Assembly: GCF_001811425.1 (NCBI RefSeq)
Contig: NZ_KV804746.1
Span: 1-64,000, forward strand
Direction of reading: 5' to 3'
DNA length: 64,000 bases
Source: Peptoniphilus_A sp001811425
GTDB lineage: Bacteria; Bacillota; Clostridia; Tissierellales; Peptoniphilaceae
Shown here: positions 52,397 to 60,919 of the stretch, piece by piece
Numbering within the stretch: the first letter of the stretch is position 1
How the letters are laid out: each line of letters opens with the position of its first letter
Program-made: the position numbers and the translations under genes
The notes under the pieces: generated by a model
The model's database searches: none
What the model was told of the DNA's origin: nothing
Seen by the model: the letters and a program-made list of their open reading frames with translations, nothing else

Positions 52397-54542
52397 ACTT
52401 TACCACCTCATCCTTATTCTTTTCAAAATCCCTTTCATTTAGCTTTGACCTATCCTTTCTAAATAGGAGATAGCCGTAGATAAATAGAACAAGTATAGCC
52501 AAGGCTGTCATTAGGTTGAAGGATCCACCTTCAAATAATCTGCCAAATTGATAAATCATAAAGGCAACTGTGTAGGAGAACAAGATTTGATAGCCTATTG
52601 CTAAACCAAACCATTTCTTTGAACCCATTTCTTCCTTTATAGCTCCCGTTGCTGCAAAGCAAGGAACTGTAAGTTGGTTGAAGAAAACAAAGGCAAAGGC
52701 TGATGCTGTTGTAAATCTTTCAGCTACAAGTGCAACCATTGGCGCATCTTCTGCTCCAACTTCTCCAATGCCTGCAAGAACTCCATAAGTTCCCACTACA
52801 ATTTCCTTGGCAACAAGTCCAAGAATTGTAGCAACACTTGCTATCCAATCGCCAAAGCCAAGAGGAGCAAATATTGGTGCAATAGCTTTTCCTATTACTG
52901 CAAGAATTGAATCTTCAGGATCTGCATTGAAGTCCATGAAGTGTCCTGTAACAGAAATACTTTGCAAGAACCAAACTACAACTGTTGCAAGAAGAATTAT
53001 TGTTCCAGCCTTTACAACAAAGGCCTTACATCTAAACCAAGTTGCCTTTAAAACATTGTGGGCACTTGGCATGTGGTACTCAGGAAGTTCCATTACAAAA
53101 GGAGCAGGATCTCCTGAAAAATATTTTGTCTTCTTTAAAATAATTCCTGATACTATAACGGCAAGGATTCCGCCAAAGTACCAAAGAGGTGCATACCACC
53201 AGCTGCCACCCAAGAAGGCAGCAAACATTGCAATAACATCTAGCTTGGCACCGCAAGGCATAAAGGATGCAGTCATAATAGTCATCCTTCTGTCGTTATC
53301 TGACTCAATGGTCCTCGTTCCCATAATGGCAGGCACTGAACAGCCAGTTCCCATTAAAATCGGAATGAAAGACTTGCCAGATAGGCCAAATTTTCTAAAA
53401 ATTCTATCTAAGATAAAGGCAATTCTTGACATATATCCAATGTCTTCTAGGATTGCTATGAATAAAAACAAAGTAGCAATAACTGGCAAGAAACCAAGAA
53501 CAGCACCAACGCCGCCGATAATTCCATCAACTAAAAGAGATGTCAAAAATTCTGATGTGCCAGCATTTTCCAAGAAACCTCTAAAGTTTTCGCCAATAAT
53601 TTCTGTAAAGAATTTTTCATTTACCCAGTCCGTTACAGGTCCGCCAACATAATTTATTGCCAAAATGTAAACTAAAGTGATGACGCCAATAAATATAGGA
53701 AGAGCCAAAAATCTATTAGTAACTACCCTGTCAATTTTGTCAGAAGTAGTCATTCCCTTTCTGCCTTTTTTGACAGCATCCTTAGTTACTTCAGACACAA
53801 AATTGTATCTTCCATCTGTGATTATGCCTTCGCCATCGTCGTCATATTTTTCTTCAGCTTCCTCAATAATTTCATTAAGCCTTCTAGTTTCCTTGCCATA
53901 AAGAGGATACTCTTCGATAATTTTTTCGTCTTCTTCAAAAAATTTAACAGCAAGCCATCTCTTAGCTGGATTGTCTTTTATGACGCTGAAGTTTTCAATT
54001 TCCTTGATGTAGTTTTCAATATCAGGGTCAAATTCGTGATAATGAGTATTTTTTTTGTGGGCAGCTTCCTTTGCCGTCTCAATTAACTTATCAATGTTTT
54101 CATTTTTTAAAGCAGAAATCTCAACAACCTTGCAGCCAAGCTTTTCCTCTAGCATCTTAATATCTATGAAGTCATTATTTTTTCTTACGACATCCATCAT
54201 ATTAAGAGCAAGGACAACAGGAATGCCAAGTTCCACAAGCTGAGTCGCCAAAAATAAATTTCTCTCAATATTAGTAGCGTCCACAACATCAATAATTGCA
54301 TCTGGTCTCTCATTTACCAAATAATCTCTTGAAACAACTTCTTCCAAAGTGTAAGGCGAAAGAGAATAAATGCCAGGCAAATCTGTGAAGTGAACTTCCT
54401 TATCCTTTTTATACTTGCCAGTCTTTTTTTCAACAGTTACACCAGGCCAGTTACCAACATATTGGTTTGAGCCTGTTAAATTGTTGAAAAGAGTGGACTT
54501 ACCACTGTTGGGGTTTCCGGCAAGTGCAATAGTAATAGCCAT
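52383..54542 (-). CDS. feoB: Ferrous iron transport protein B
   Basis: A 719-residue Fe(II) transporter. The N-terminal G domain has G1 GNPNSGKSTLFN, G3 LPGIYSL (after FTD), G4 NMMD and G5 SAL. The membrane domain holds two Gate motifs, including MGTGCSVPAIMGTR and NQLTVPCFAATGA, with about nine helices. It imports ferrous iron under anoxic conditions. It is coupled to FeoA (1-nt gap) and the small downstream Cys-rich protein. Length is typical. Confidence 0.97.
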   Translation of the reverse strand: MAITIALAGNPNSGKSTLFNNLTGSNQYVGNWPGVTVEKKTGKYKKDKEVHFTDLPGIYSLSPYTLEEVVSRDYLVNERPDAIIDVVDATNIERNLFLATQLVELGIPVVLALNMMDVVRKNNDFIDIKMLEEKLGCKVVEISALKNENIDKLIETAKEAAHKKNTHYHEFDPDIENYIKEIENFSVIKDNPAKRWLAVKFFEEDEKIIEEYPLYGKETRRLNEIIEEAEEKYDDDGEGIITDGRYNFVSEVTKDAVKKGRKGMTTSDKIDRVVTNRFLALPIFIGVITLVYILAINYVGGPVTDWVNEKFFTEIIGENFRGFLENAGTSEFLTSLLVDGIIGGVGAVLGFLPVIATLFLFIAILEDIGYMSRIAFILDRIFRKFGLSGKSFIPILMGTGCSVPAIMGTRTIESDNDRRMTIMTASFMPCGAKLDVIAMFAAFLGGSWWYAPLWYFGGILAVIVSGIILKKTKYFSGDPAPFVMELPEYHMPSAHNVLKATWFRCKAFVVKAGTIILLATVVVWFLQSISVTGHFMDFNADPEDSILAVIGKAIAPIFAPLGFGDWIASVATILGLVAKEIVVGTYGVLAGIGEVGAEDAPMVALVAERFTTASAFAFVFFNQLTVPCFAATGAIKEEMGSKKWFGLAIGYQILFSYTVAFMIYQFGRLFEGGSFNLMTALAILVLFIYGYLLFRKDRSKLNERDFEKNKDEVVKYESN

Positions 54543-54543
54543 C

Positions 54544-54786
54544 TTAGTCCTCCTTCTTTTCTATCTCTTCAATTGAAATAAGTTCAGCATCAGCCTTTCT
54601 TATGCTGAGTTCATAATTTCTAATATTAATTTGTACGGGGTCCCCTAGAGGTGCCACCTTTCTTATGTATATCTCAGCATTTTTTGTGATGCCCATGTCC
54701 ATTATTCTTCTCTTTAATGGACCTGAACCATTTATCTTTTTTACTATGTAGTATTTACCAACAACTGCATCTCTTAATGTTTGCAA
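54544..54786 (-). CDS. feoA: FeoA, SH3-like accessory protein
   Basis: An 80-residue FeoA-domain protein with the family pattern KYYIVKKINGSGPLKRRIMDM and GITKNAEIYIRKVAPLGDPV. FeoA supports FeoB in iron uptake. It lies 1 nt upstream of feoB. A second FeoA-like protein precedes it by 2 nt. Confidence 0.93.
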   Translation of the reverse strand: MQTLRDAVVGKYYIVKKINGSGPLKRRIMDMGITKNAEIYIRKVAPLGDPVQINIRNYELSIRKADAELISIEEIEKKED

Positions 54787-54788
54787 AT

Positions 54789-55019
54789 TTACATCTCCTC
54801 AACTAAAATCTTCTTTGCAATATCTTTGCCAATTGCAACTCTTGCATCCTTAATAGAAACAATTAAATTACCATCGTTCTCGTTTACAACCTTTATTACC
54901 GCTCCCTTAACAAAACCAAGATTTGCAAGGTGGGATTCAGTGACGCTGCTATTTTTTAAAGTCTTAACTCTTAAAATTTTAAAATTAACATTTAAGGGCG
55001 CCATTATTAAACTAAGCAT
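54789..55019 (-). CDS. Second FeoA-domain protein
   Basis: A 76-residue FeoA-like SH3-fold protein with NFKILRVKTLKNSSVTESHL and LGFVKGAVIKVVNENDGNLIV. It lacks the GDP-type loop ...PLGDP of the first FeoA and is more divergent. Tandem FeoA genes occur in clostridia. It is first in the operon, with ATG at 55019; an internal ATG at 55004 is possible. Confidence 0.85.
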   Translation of the reverse strand: MLSLIMAPLNVNFKILRVKTLKNSSVTESHLANLGFVKGAVIKVVNENDGNLIVSIKDARVAIGKDIAKKILVEEM

Positions 55020-55052
55020 ATTAACACCAACTAACTAAAAATATATGTGAAT

Positions 55053-55156
55053 TGACTTTTATAATTGAATTGACTTCAATTTTTTAAATGACTTCAATAT
55101 TTGAATTTGATTATCAATTTCTTAATTCATTATAACACAGCTAATTGAAAATTCAA
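55053..55156 (-). promoter_or_regulatory. feo operon promoter with three 18-bp-spaced TGACTT repeats
   Basis: Minus-strand promoter: -35 TTGAAT (55151-55156), 16-nt spacer and extended -10 TGT-TATAAT (55129-55134). Between the start and the gene, TGACTTTTAT (55053), TGACTTCAAT (55071) and TGACTTCAAT (55089) recur at exact 18-bp intervals. The second lies in an inverted repeat AATTGA-CT-TCAATT, and TTGATTATCAA is 5 bp further up. A Fur/DtxR/MntR-type metal repressor is the expected reader. Confidence 0.65.
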
Positions 55157-55388
55157 ATCAATTTACCCATATTTTTCTTTTAAAAATATTAAGAGAATTG
55201 CTTTAAATCTTTTTAAGATTATTTAAAATAAAAAATTTGATCTATTAACTTCTTAAAATTATTTTTCTATTCTTTTAGGATTTTCTCATCATTAAAAATT
55301 TTTTATTATAATCTTTATATACTTCCTATTAAATTTTTTATCTCACTCATTTTTGATAAGCTGTAGGATTAAATTTCTAAAAAAACAT
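55157..55388. other. Intergenic region, nothing recognised
   Basis: AT-rich sequence between the feo promoter and the terminator of the SH3b gene. I see no coding frame, repeat or conserved RNA. Confidence 0.6.
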
Positions 55389-55413
55389 TAAAAAAGACAG
55401 TCCTAAGACTGCC
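55389..55413 (-). terminator. Terminator after the SH3b-domain gene
   Basis: GACAGTC and GACTGCC (55396-55413) form a 7-bp stem with one wobble around CTAA. A T run follows on the minus strand. Confidence 0.88.
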
Positions 55414-55423
55414 TTAATTTATT

Positions 55424-56428
55424 TTATTTTGCTTCCCCATTTAGGGTTCTATAACTTATCCAGCCGTTGCCTATATTACACCAAGTTCTTCCATCGGCTC
55501 TTCTAGTGTCATAGACATAGACAGGGTCACCCTTAAAGAGGCTAAATTCAACTCCATAGTCAAATCCTGGTCCACTTCTTACATTGGCTCTGCCTGAAGT
55601 TACAAATTGATAAGTGCCAATTAAGTTTGATGCCTCTGCATTTTTTAATTTTGCAATTTGCTCTTCTAATTCGTCAGCCCTTGCCTTTTCCTTTAAGGCT
55701 TCGCTTTCCTCTTCTGCCTTCTTTTCACTGTCTAACTTTTGCGCATTTATGTCCTCTAACATTTTTTTGAAGTCAGCATTTTCTGGGTCCACTGCCAAAT
55801 AAGAATTGAGCCTCTTAATTGCACCCTCATAATTATTGCTGCTAGTTAGCTGTAAAATTTCAGCCTTAATTGCAGAATAGTTTTTCTCTATAAGGGAGTC
55901 CTTCTTTTCTTTTAATTCATCGTCGTCACTTTCTAAGTCCTTTAAATAAGCAAGAGAGGCCTCGTAGTCTCTGCCTTCAAATTTTTGATTGGCCTTGTTA
56001 AAGGTATCTTTGGCTTCAAGGTTCTTGTCGATTTTATTTATTTCATCTAAGTATTTTTTGTCAGAAGATTTTTCGTAAAGCTGGCTAAATTTTTCTCTAG
56101 CTTCCTTATAGTTCTTGGCTTCTAAATTTGCCCTTGCAGAACTTTCCAATTTGTTAAATTTATATTTCCCAAAGCCAAAATTAAATAAGAGAGAAAAGGC
56201 TATTAAGCCAAGGATGACAAATCCAAAGACTAGACCCTTTTGCTTTGTTCCCATGGAATCATCTTTAAAGGAATTGTTTTTTATGATTTTTTCTTCGTCT
56301 TCATAGTCATAATCTCTGTTTATTTTTTGAGTCTTGGAAAAATCCATGTCCTCTCTCAAAGGCTGGCCACACTCCATACAAAATAGGGCGCCCTCTGCAT
56401 TTTCTTTTCCGCAATTCTTACATCTCAT
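55424..56428 (-). CDS. Zinc-ribbon, single-pass membrane protein with TPR-like helices and SH3b domain
   Basis: A 334-residue protein. An N-terminal zinc ribbon (MRCKNCGKENAEGALFCMECG, in part; four cysteines), a membrane helix at about residues 66-86 (VFGFVILGLIAFSLLFNFGF), TPR-like helical repeats (95-265), and a C-terminal bacterial SH3 domain (SGRANVRSGPGFDYGVEFSL). The SH3b and repeats would be extracellular, where they could bind the cell wall. Function is unknown. Confidence 0.85.
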   Translation of the reverse strand: MRCKNCGKENAEGALFCMECGQPLREDMDFSKTQKINRDYDYEDEEKIIKNNSFKDDSMGTKQKGLVFGFVILGLIAFSLLFNFGFGKYKFNKLESSARANLEAKNYKEAREKFSQLYEKSSDKKYLDEINKIDKNLEAKDTFNKANQKFEGRDYEASLAYLKDLESDDDELKEKKDSLIEKNYSAIKAEILQLTSSNNYEGAIKRLNSYLAVDPENADFKKMLEDINAQKLDSEKKAEEESEALKEKARADELEEQIAKLKNAEASNLIGTYQFVTSGRANVRSGPGFDYGVEFSLFKGDPVYVYDTRRADGRTWCNIGNGWISYRTLNGEAK

Positions 56429-56443
56429 TTATAAGCCTCCTCA

Positions 56444-56998
56444 CTATTTTTTATTTTTGTTTTTATTGGAAATATCTCTTCGAAAAATTTTTAGCTTATG
56501 AATAATTTCTTCATCGAGAGCAGTAACCTTCTCTTCCTTTAATTTTTTTGCAACATGAGAAACTTTATTTTTTGAATTTAGTACTTCAGCTTCAAGTTCT
56601 CTTGCAGAAATTCTCGTGCCTCCCCGAGACAAAATGATTTGCTGCTCAATGTTGTCACTTGTTGCCACCCGCACATTGGTAAGCTTTCCTATTTCGTCAA
56701 GTTGCCTCTCAATGTAGTGGTCTGCCGTCTCAAACTCCTTAGTGAAAATTATATCGATTCCATCCCTGTGGTAATTCTTGCCGCCAGATTTTTTCACCAA
56801 GTAGGCATCGAAGACAAGTATTATGTGCTCTTTGGTGCTGTGAGAAAATTCAACCATAGTATCTATGAGTTCATTTCTTGCGTCTTCAAGAGAAATGTTT
56901 TTTAATTTTATTAAATTTTGCCAGGAATTTATAATATTGTATCCATCTACAAAGAGATAGGACACATCTCTTCTATACCTACTTCTTTGTCTCTTCAT
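56444..56998 (-). CDS. yacP: NYN-domain RNase (YacP/Rae1 family)
   Basis: A 184-residue PIN-like NYN ribonuclease with acidic residues LFVDGYNIINSW, IILVFDAYLVKKSGG and VRVATSDNIEQQIIL. In B. subtilis Rae1 (YacP) cleaves mRNA at the ribosome A-site. Its position after rlmB matches the conserved cysS-mrnC-rlmB-yacP cluster. Confidence 0.93.
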   Translation of the reverse strand: MKRQRSRYRRDVSYLFVDGYNIINSWQNLIKLKNISLEDARNELIDTMVEFSHSTKEHIILVFDAYLVKKSGGKNYHRDGIDIIFTKEFETADHYIERQLDEIGKLTNVRVATSDNIEQQIILSRGGTRISARELEAEVLNSKNKVSHVAKKLKEEKVTALDEEIIHKLKIFRRDISNKNKNKK

Positions 56999-57007
56999 TT
57001 TAAAAAA

Positions 57008-57715
57008 CTATCTAAAAATTTCGTACATTACTATTGCAGCTGCAACTGAGGCATTAAGGGAATCAAAGTCAGAAAAATTTGGAATAGTTATTATTTTGTC
57101 AGAGTTTTTCAAAATATTTTTTGAAACTCCCTTGCCTTCGTTGCCAATAATTACTGCAACTTTGCCAGAGAAGTCACACTTTCTTATGTCTTCTCCTTCA
57201 AGGTCTGTGGCATAAATCCAAAATCCAGCTTCCTTTAATTTTTCTATTGCCTGAGAAATATTTGTAACTTTTGAAACATCAATGTCGTAAATTGCACCAG
57301 CAGAGGACTTTACAACTGTGTCATTAACAGTAGCTGCCCTCCTATTTGGAAAAATAATTCCATCTACGCCAAAGAAGTTTGAACTTCTTGCTATAGCACC
57401 AAAATTGTGGGGGTCTTCAATTTTATCTAAGATAAAAATTTTCGCATCTTCCTTGTCCCTTAGTTTATTTATAAGATCTTCAAGTTCAAGGTAGACAAAG
57501 TCACTTACAAGAGCCACAACTGCCTGGTGGTTTTTTGTGCCAGCAAGTTCTTCCAACTTTTCATTGTCGCTAGTAACTGCGGGAACTTTTGCGTCTCTCG
57601 CCATGGCAATAATTTTTTTTATGGAACCTGTGGCATTTTTTCCCACATAAATTTTTTCTACTTCTTCATTCTTTAGGGCCTCAATAACTGGGCCCCTTCC
57701 ATATATATATTTCAT
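57008..57715 (-). CDS. rlmB: 23S rRNA 2'-O-methyltransferase RlmB (TrmH/SpoU family)
   Basis: A 235-residue SPOUT methyltransferase with an N-terminal substrate domain and motifs LDKIEDPHNFGAIARSSNFF, VAVIIGNEGKGVSKNIL and IPNFSDFDSLNASVAAAIV. It methylates the 2'-O of a guanosine in domain V of 23S rRNA in relatives. The ATG overlaps the thyX stop (57712). Confidence 0.94.
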   Translation of the reverse strand: MKYIYGRGPVIEALKNEEVEKIYVGKNATGSIKKIIAMARDAKVPAVTSDNEKLEELAGTKNHQAVVALVSDFVYLELEDLINKLRDKEDAKIFILDKIEDPHNFGAIARSSNFFGVDGIIFPNRRAATVNDTVVKSSAGAIYDIDVSKVTNISQAIEKLKEAGFWIYATDLEGEDIRKCDFSGKVAVIIGNEGKGVSKNILKNSDKIITIPNFSDFDSLNASVAAAIVMYEIFR

Positions 57716-58473
57716 TTTAGATTTTTAAACTTCTCTCTAATTTCTGCTGCCTTACCACAAGTCATCTTGCCTTCTGGACATGGACCCTTAACGCAAGCTG
57801 GACCCTCGTCTCTAAATAAAAGGGGAGCAACTTCCTTAACCTCTCTTAGCATTTCAGTTGCCAGCTCTCTTATTTCCCATTGAGCCCTTTCGCAACATCT
57901 AACTGTGAAGAAATGCTGAAGAGTTCTTACATTCATTGTGACAACAATTTTTGTCTCGCAAGCATTAGGAAAGACATATCTTGCATCTTCTATGGACATT
58001 TTTTCCACTGCCTTTTTTGCCTTTTCTTCTTCCATTCCACTTTCTATTAGAGGTCTTGCATTTTCCCTTACAAGAATTTCAACTAATTTGTCGTAATCTT
58101 CTTGGTCTCTTCTCATAGCTTCAAGGAAAACTTTCTTGGCTTCCTCATTTTTTTCTATTTGAGGTGGAATAATGTATTCAAAGCTGTCAAGTTTTACATA
58201 TCTTTGTGATTGTTGTGAGTAAGAGGCAATTCTGTGTCTCACAAGTTGATGAGTAAGTGTCCTAGAAACACCTTCAATGGCAAAGGTAAAGCTCACATGT
58301 TCAAGAGGTGAAAGGTGAGAAAAGGACATAAGTCTATTTAAAAACTTCTCTGTAGATTCTTCTGTCAAATTCTCTGTGATTTCTTCAACACCAACTCTTG
58401 AATAGCAAAGTTTTGCAGCTGCAGCAATGGTTTTATCTGGATCCATTGTGTGTGAAATAATTTTTACCTTCAT
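57712..58473 (-). CDS. thyX: Flavin-dependent thymidylate synthase
   Basis: ThyX makes dTMP from dUMP using FAD and methylene-tetrahydrofolate. The 253-residue protein has the ThyX signature RHRIASYSQQSQRYV. The Cys-rich C-terminal part CVKGPCPEGKMTCGK is unusual. It is inserted between mrnC and rlmB, with 4-nt overlaps on both sides. Together with tmk (27542) it supports dTTP synthesis. Confidence 0.96.
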   Translation of the reverse strand: MKVKIISHTMDPDKTIAAAAKLCYSRVGVEEITENLTEESTEKFLNRLMSFSHLSPLEHVSFTFAIEGVSRTLTHQLVRHRIASYSQQSQRYVKLDSFEYIIPPQIEKNEEAKKVFLEAMRRDQEDYDKLVEILVRENARPLIESGMEEEKAKKAVEKMSIEDARYVFPNACETKIVVTMNVRTLQHFFTVRCCERAQWEIRELATEMLREVKEVAPLLFRDEGPACVKGPCPEGKMTCGKAAEIREKFKNLK

Positions 58474-58877
58474 CTGATCATCTCCTTAAATATTTCTCTA
58501 ATTCTATTATACCTTTTCAAAAGATAGAGGTAGCCAAAAAGGGCCTCCACTCCCGTCGCAATCCTATAGTCAATAGGATCTGCGTTTTTGGGAACTGTGT
58601 GAGACTTGGCATTTCTCCCCCTCTTAAAAATTTTAATCTCTTCTTCTGTGAGATTTTCTTCTATTTTTTCAAAAAGTTCTCTCTGGGATTTTGCACGGAC
58701 AAATCTTATGCTTTCTCTGTGAAGCTTGTTGGGATTTTTCCTTACATCTAAAATTTCACTTCTAACTAAAATTTCAAAGCAGGCGTCACCTATGTAGGCA
58801 AGGGCAAGGGGACTTAGCTCCCTAACCTCTGCCTCTGTGTAGTTTTTAACTTCTAAAAAATTTAAATTCTCTTCCAA
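58470..58877 (-). CDS. mrnC: Mini-ribonuclease 3
   Basis: A 135-residue RNase III domain without a double-stranded RNA-binding domain, as in MrnC, which matures 23S rRNA ends. Motifs: LSPLALAYIGDACFEILVRS and DYRIATGVEALFGYLYLL. It overlaps the end of cysS by 16 nt. A TTG start at 58877 is assumed; the ribosome site is weak. Confidence 0.93.
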   Translation of the reverse strand: MEENLNFLEVKNYTEAEVRELSPLALAYIGDACFEILVRSEILDVRKNPNKLHRESIRFVRAKSQRELFEKIEENLTEEEIKIFKRGRNAKSHTVPKNADPIDYRIATGVEALFGYLYLLKRYNRIREIFKEMIR

Positions 58878-60259
58878 GTTGTTCCACTTCTCGTATCTTC
58901 TATTTCAATGCCCATTTCCTTAAGCTTGTCTCTAATTTCGTCAGCCTTGGCAAAGTCCTTGTTCTTTCTAGCAGCATTTCTCTCAGCAATAAGACCTTCT
59001 ATGTCTTCAGAAATTTCTTCTCTTTCACCTTCCATGATGCCAAGGACTCTTGTAAGTTTCTTCAAAAGTTCAAGAGTCTTTTCTAACATCTCCTTAGAAT
59101 TACTTTCATCAAGGTTTAAGTTTATGTCCTTAACTAAATCAAAGATTGCAGTAATGGCATCAGCTGTATTTAAGTCGTCATCCATGGCATTTTCAAACTT
59201 TTCAATGTGCCTGTCAAAAGACTTATATAATTTTTCTTCTTCATCAGTGATTTTATCTACACTAGACTTTTCAATTGCATCTTCAAGCTTATACTTTGCA
59301 TTGTAAAGTCTCTTGCTGGAATTTTTAGTTTGTTCCATTACTTCTCTTGAGAAGTTAATTGGTGAACGATATTGAGTTGTCAATAGGAAAAATCTCAAGA
59401 CTTCAAGGTCAAATTCATCTGCAATTTCTCTTACAGTAAAGAAGTTGCCCTTGGACTTAGACATTTTTTCGTTGTCAACAGTTATCATGCCATTGTGGAG
59501 CCAATAATTTGCAAAGGGAACTCCATTGCAAGCTTCTGATTGTGCAATTTCATTTTCGTGGTGAGGGAATTGTAAGTCTTCGCCGCCAGTGTGAATATCT
59601 ATGTTGTCGCCAATTAATGTCTTTGCCATTACAGAACATTCAATGTGCCAGCCAGGCCTACCTTCTCCCCAAGGTGCTTGCCAGAAAGGCTCCCCTTCCT
59701 TTTTGTTCTTCCAAAGGGCAAAGTCACTTGGATTCTTTTTGTTGTCGTTAATGTCAACTCTGTGGCCAGAAATTAAATCTTCAATGTTCTTCTTAGAAAG
59801 CTTGCCGTAGTCCTTGGCATAATTAATGTCAAAGTAAACATCGCCATTGGAAACATAGGCAGCGCCCTTGTCTATCAAAGTCTTGATAAAAGAAATAATT
59901 TCATCTATGTGCTCTGTTGCTCTAGGGTTTAGGGTTTCATAATCGTAAAGGTGAAGACCATTTGCATCTTGTTTAAACTCCTTGATGTATCTTTCAGCAA
60001 TGTCAGAAACCTTGACACCTTCGTCATTAGCCTTATTTATCATCTTGTCGTCAATGTCAGTGAAGTTCACAACAAATTTTACCTTCATTCCCTTGTAAGT
60101 AAAATATCTTCTTAGGGTGTCGAAGACAACAAGGGGTCTTGCATTGCCAACATGAATGAAGTTATAAACAGTTGGACCACAGTTGTAAATCCCAACTTCG
60201 CCCTCTTTAATTGGCACAAAATCTTCCTTTGTTCTACTTAGAGTATTGTATAATTTCAT
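58862..60259 (-). CDS. cysS: Cysteinyl-tRNA synthetase
   Basis: A 465-residue class I synthetase with YNCGPTVYNFIHVGNARP (HIGH region and zinc Cys), HTGGEDLQFPHHENEIAQ and KMSKSKGNFF. It charges tRNA-Cys. It leads the cysS-mrnC-thyX-rlmB-yacP gene run. No T-box leader is visible: only about 15 bp separate it from a terminator upstream. Confidence 0.97.
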   Translation of the reverse strand: MKLYNTLSRTKEDFVPIKEGEVGIYNCGPTVYNFIHVGNARPLVVFDTLRRYFTYKGMKVKFVVNFTDIDDKMINKANDEGVKVSDIAERYIKEFKQDANGLHLYDYETLNPRATEHIDEIISFIKTLIDKGAAYVSNGDVYFDINYAKDYGKLSKKNIEDLISGHRVDINDNKKNPSDFALWKNKKEGEPFWQAPWGEGRPGWHIECSVMAKTLIGDNIDIHTGGEDLQFPHHENEIAQSEACNGVPFANYWLHNGMITVDNEKMSKSKGNFFTVREIADEFDLEVLRFFLLTTQYRSPINFSREVMEQTKNSSKRLYNAKYKLEDAIEKSSVDKITDEEEKLYKSFDRHIEKFENAMDDDLNTADAITAIFDLVKDINLNLDESNSKEMLEKTLELLKKLTRVLGIMEGEREEISEDIEGLIAERNAARKNKDFAKADEIRDKLKEMGIEIEDTRSGTTWKRI

Positions 60260-60271
60260 AAATCCTCCTAT

Positions 60272-60294
60272 AAAAAAACGCCTCCTGTGAGACG
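60272..60294 (-). terminator. Terminator after the Nudix gene
   Basis: CGCCTC (60279-60284) and GAGACG (60289-60294) form a 6-bp stem with one wobble pair and a CTGT loop. Six T follow on the minus strand. Confidence 0.75.
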
Positions 60295-60295
60295 A

Positions 60296-60784
60296 TTATA
60301 TACCTTTGAAAAATTTTTCGTAGTAATCAAGTCCTATAAAAGTTTTGTCTTCTACCATTTTTCTTATCTTATTTGGATCTGCAAGGTCAACATCCATGAC
60401 TTCTTCCTCTTGCAGTTTAATCTCATCAAGGGAAATATTTTTGCGAACTAGAAAAATATAAAAAATTGTGTTTTTTTCTGTGATAATCCTCTTTAAATGA
60501 AGCTCTTCTTCACTGATGTCGATGCCAAGTTCTTCCTTGAACTCGCGCACCATGCCTTCCTTTGGCGTCTCTCTTGAAATAACAGATCCACCAGCAGAAC
60601 AGTACCACATGCCAGCAAAGGATTTTTTATCGAGAGCCCTTCTTTGGATTATAAAATTTCCGTCATCTCGCAAAATCCATCCTTCTACGATAATATGGTA
60701 TTCATCATTTTTTAGCCTTTCGCCCTTTCTTATGGCGCGCCTCTTCCATTTTCCCTTTTTATCATATACATCCCAATATTCCAC
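60296..60784 (-). CDS. Nudix hydrolase
   Basis: A 162-residue Nudix protein. The Nudix box reads GGSVISRETPKEGMVREFKE followed by ELGI, with the catalytic REFKEELG core. The N-terminal WDVYDKKGKWKRRAIRKGE is typical of the YfcD/IPP-isomerase-like subgroup. The substrate, probably a nucleoside diphosphate derivative, cannot be named. Confidence 0.88.
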   Translation of the reverse strand: MEYWDVYDKKGKWKRRAIRKGERLKNDEYHIIVEGWILRDDGNFIIQRRALDKKSFAGMWYCSAGGSVISRETPKEGMVREFKEELGIDISEEELHLKRIITEKNTIFYIFLVRKNISLDEIKLQEEEVMDVDLADPNKIRKMVEDKTFIGLDYYEKFFKGI

Positions 60785-60869
60785 GACAAAACTCCTTATA
60801 GTTATTTTACACCATTTATTAAGTTTTTAAAAGATTAAGAAGACTTTATTTAAGTAAAATATTATCAAT

Positions 60870-60907
60870 AAAAAAATGCTGAGAAAAAACTAAGATTTCC
60901 CAGCATT
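60870..60907 (-). terminator. Terminator after the catalase gene
   Basis: ATGCTG (60876-60881) pairs with CAGCAT (60901-60906) around an imperfect inner stem. Seven T follow on the minus strand. Confidence 0.78.
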
Positions 60908-60919
60908 TAATTATATTAA

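Noticed and set aside
52807..53652. A 281-codon plus-strand frame inside feoB
   Set aside because: It is antisense to a fully conserved FeoB membrane domain; long antisense frames are common in such sequence.
60260..60296. T-box leader for cysS
   Set aside because: There is no room; a terminator for the upstream gene lies about 13 bp before the start region.
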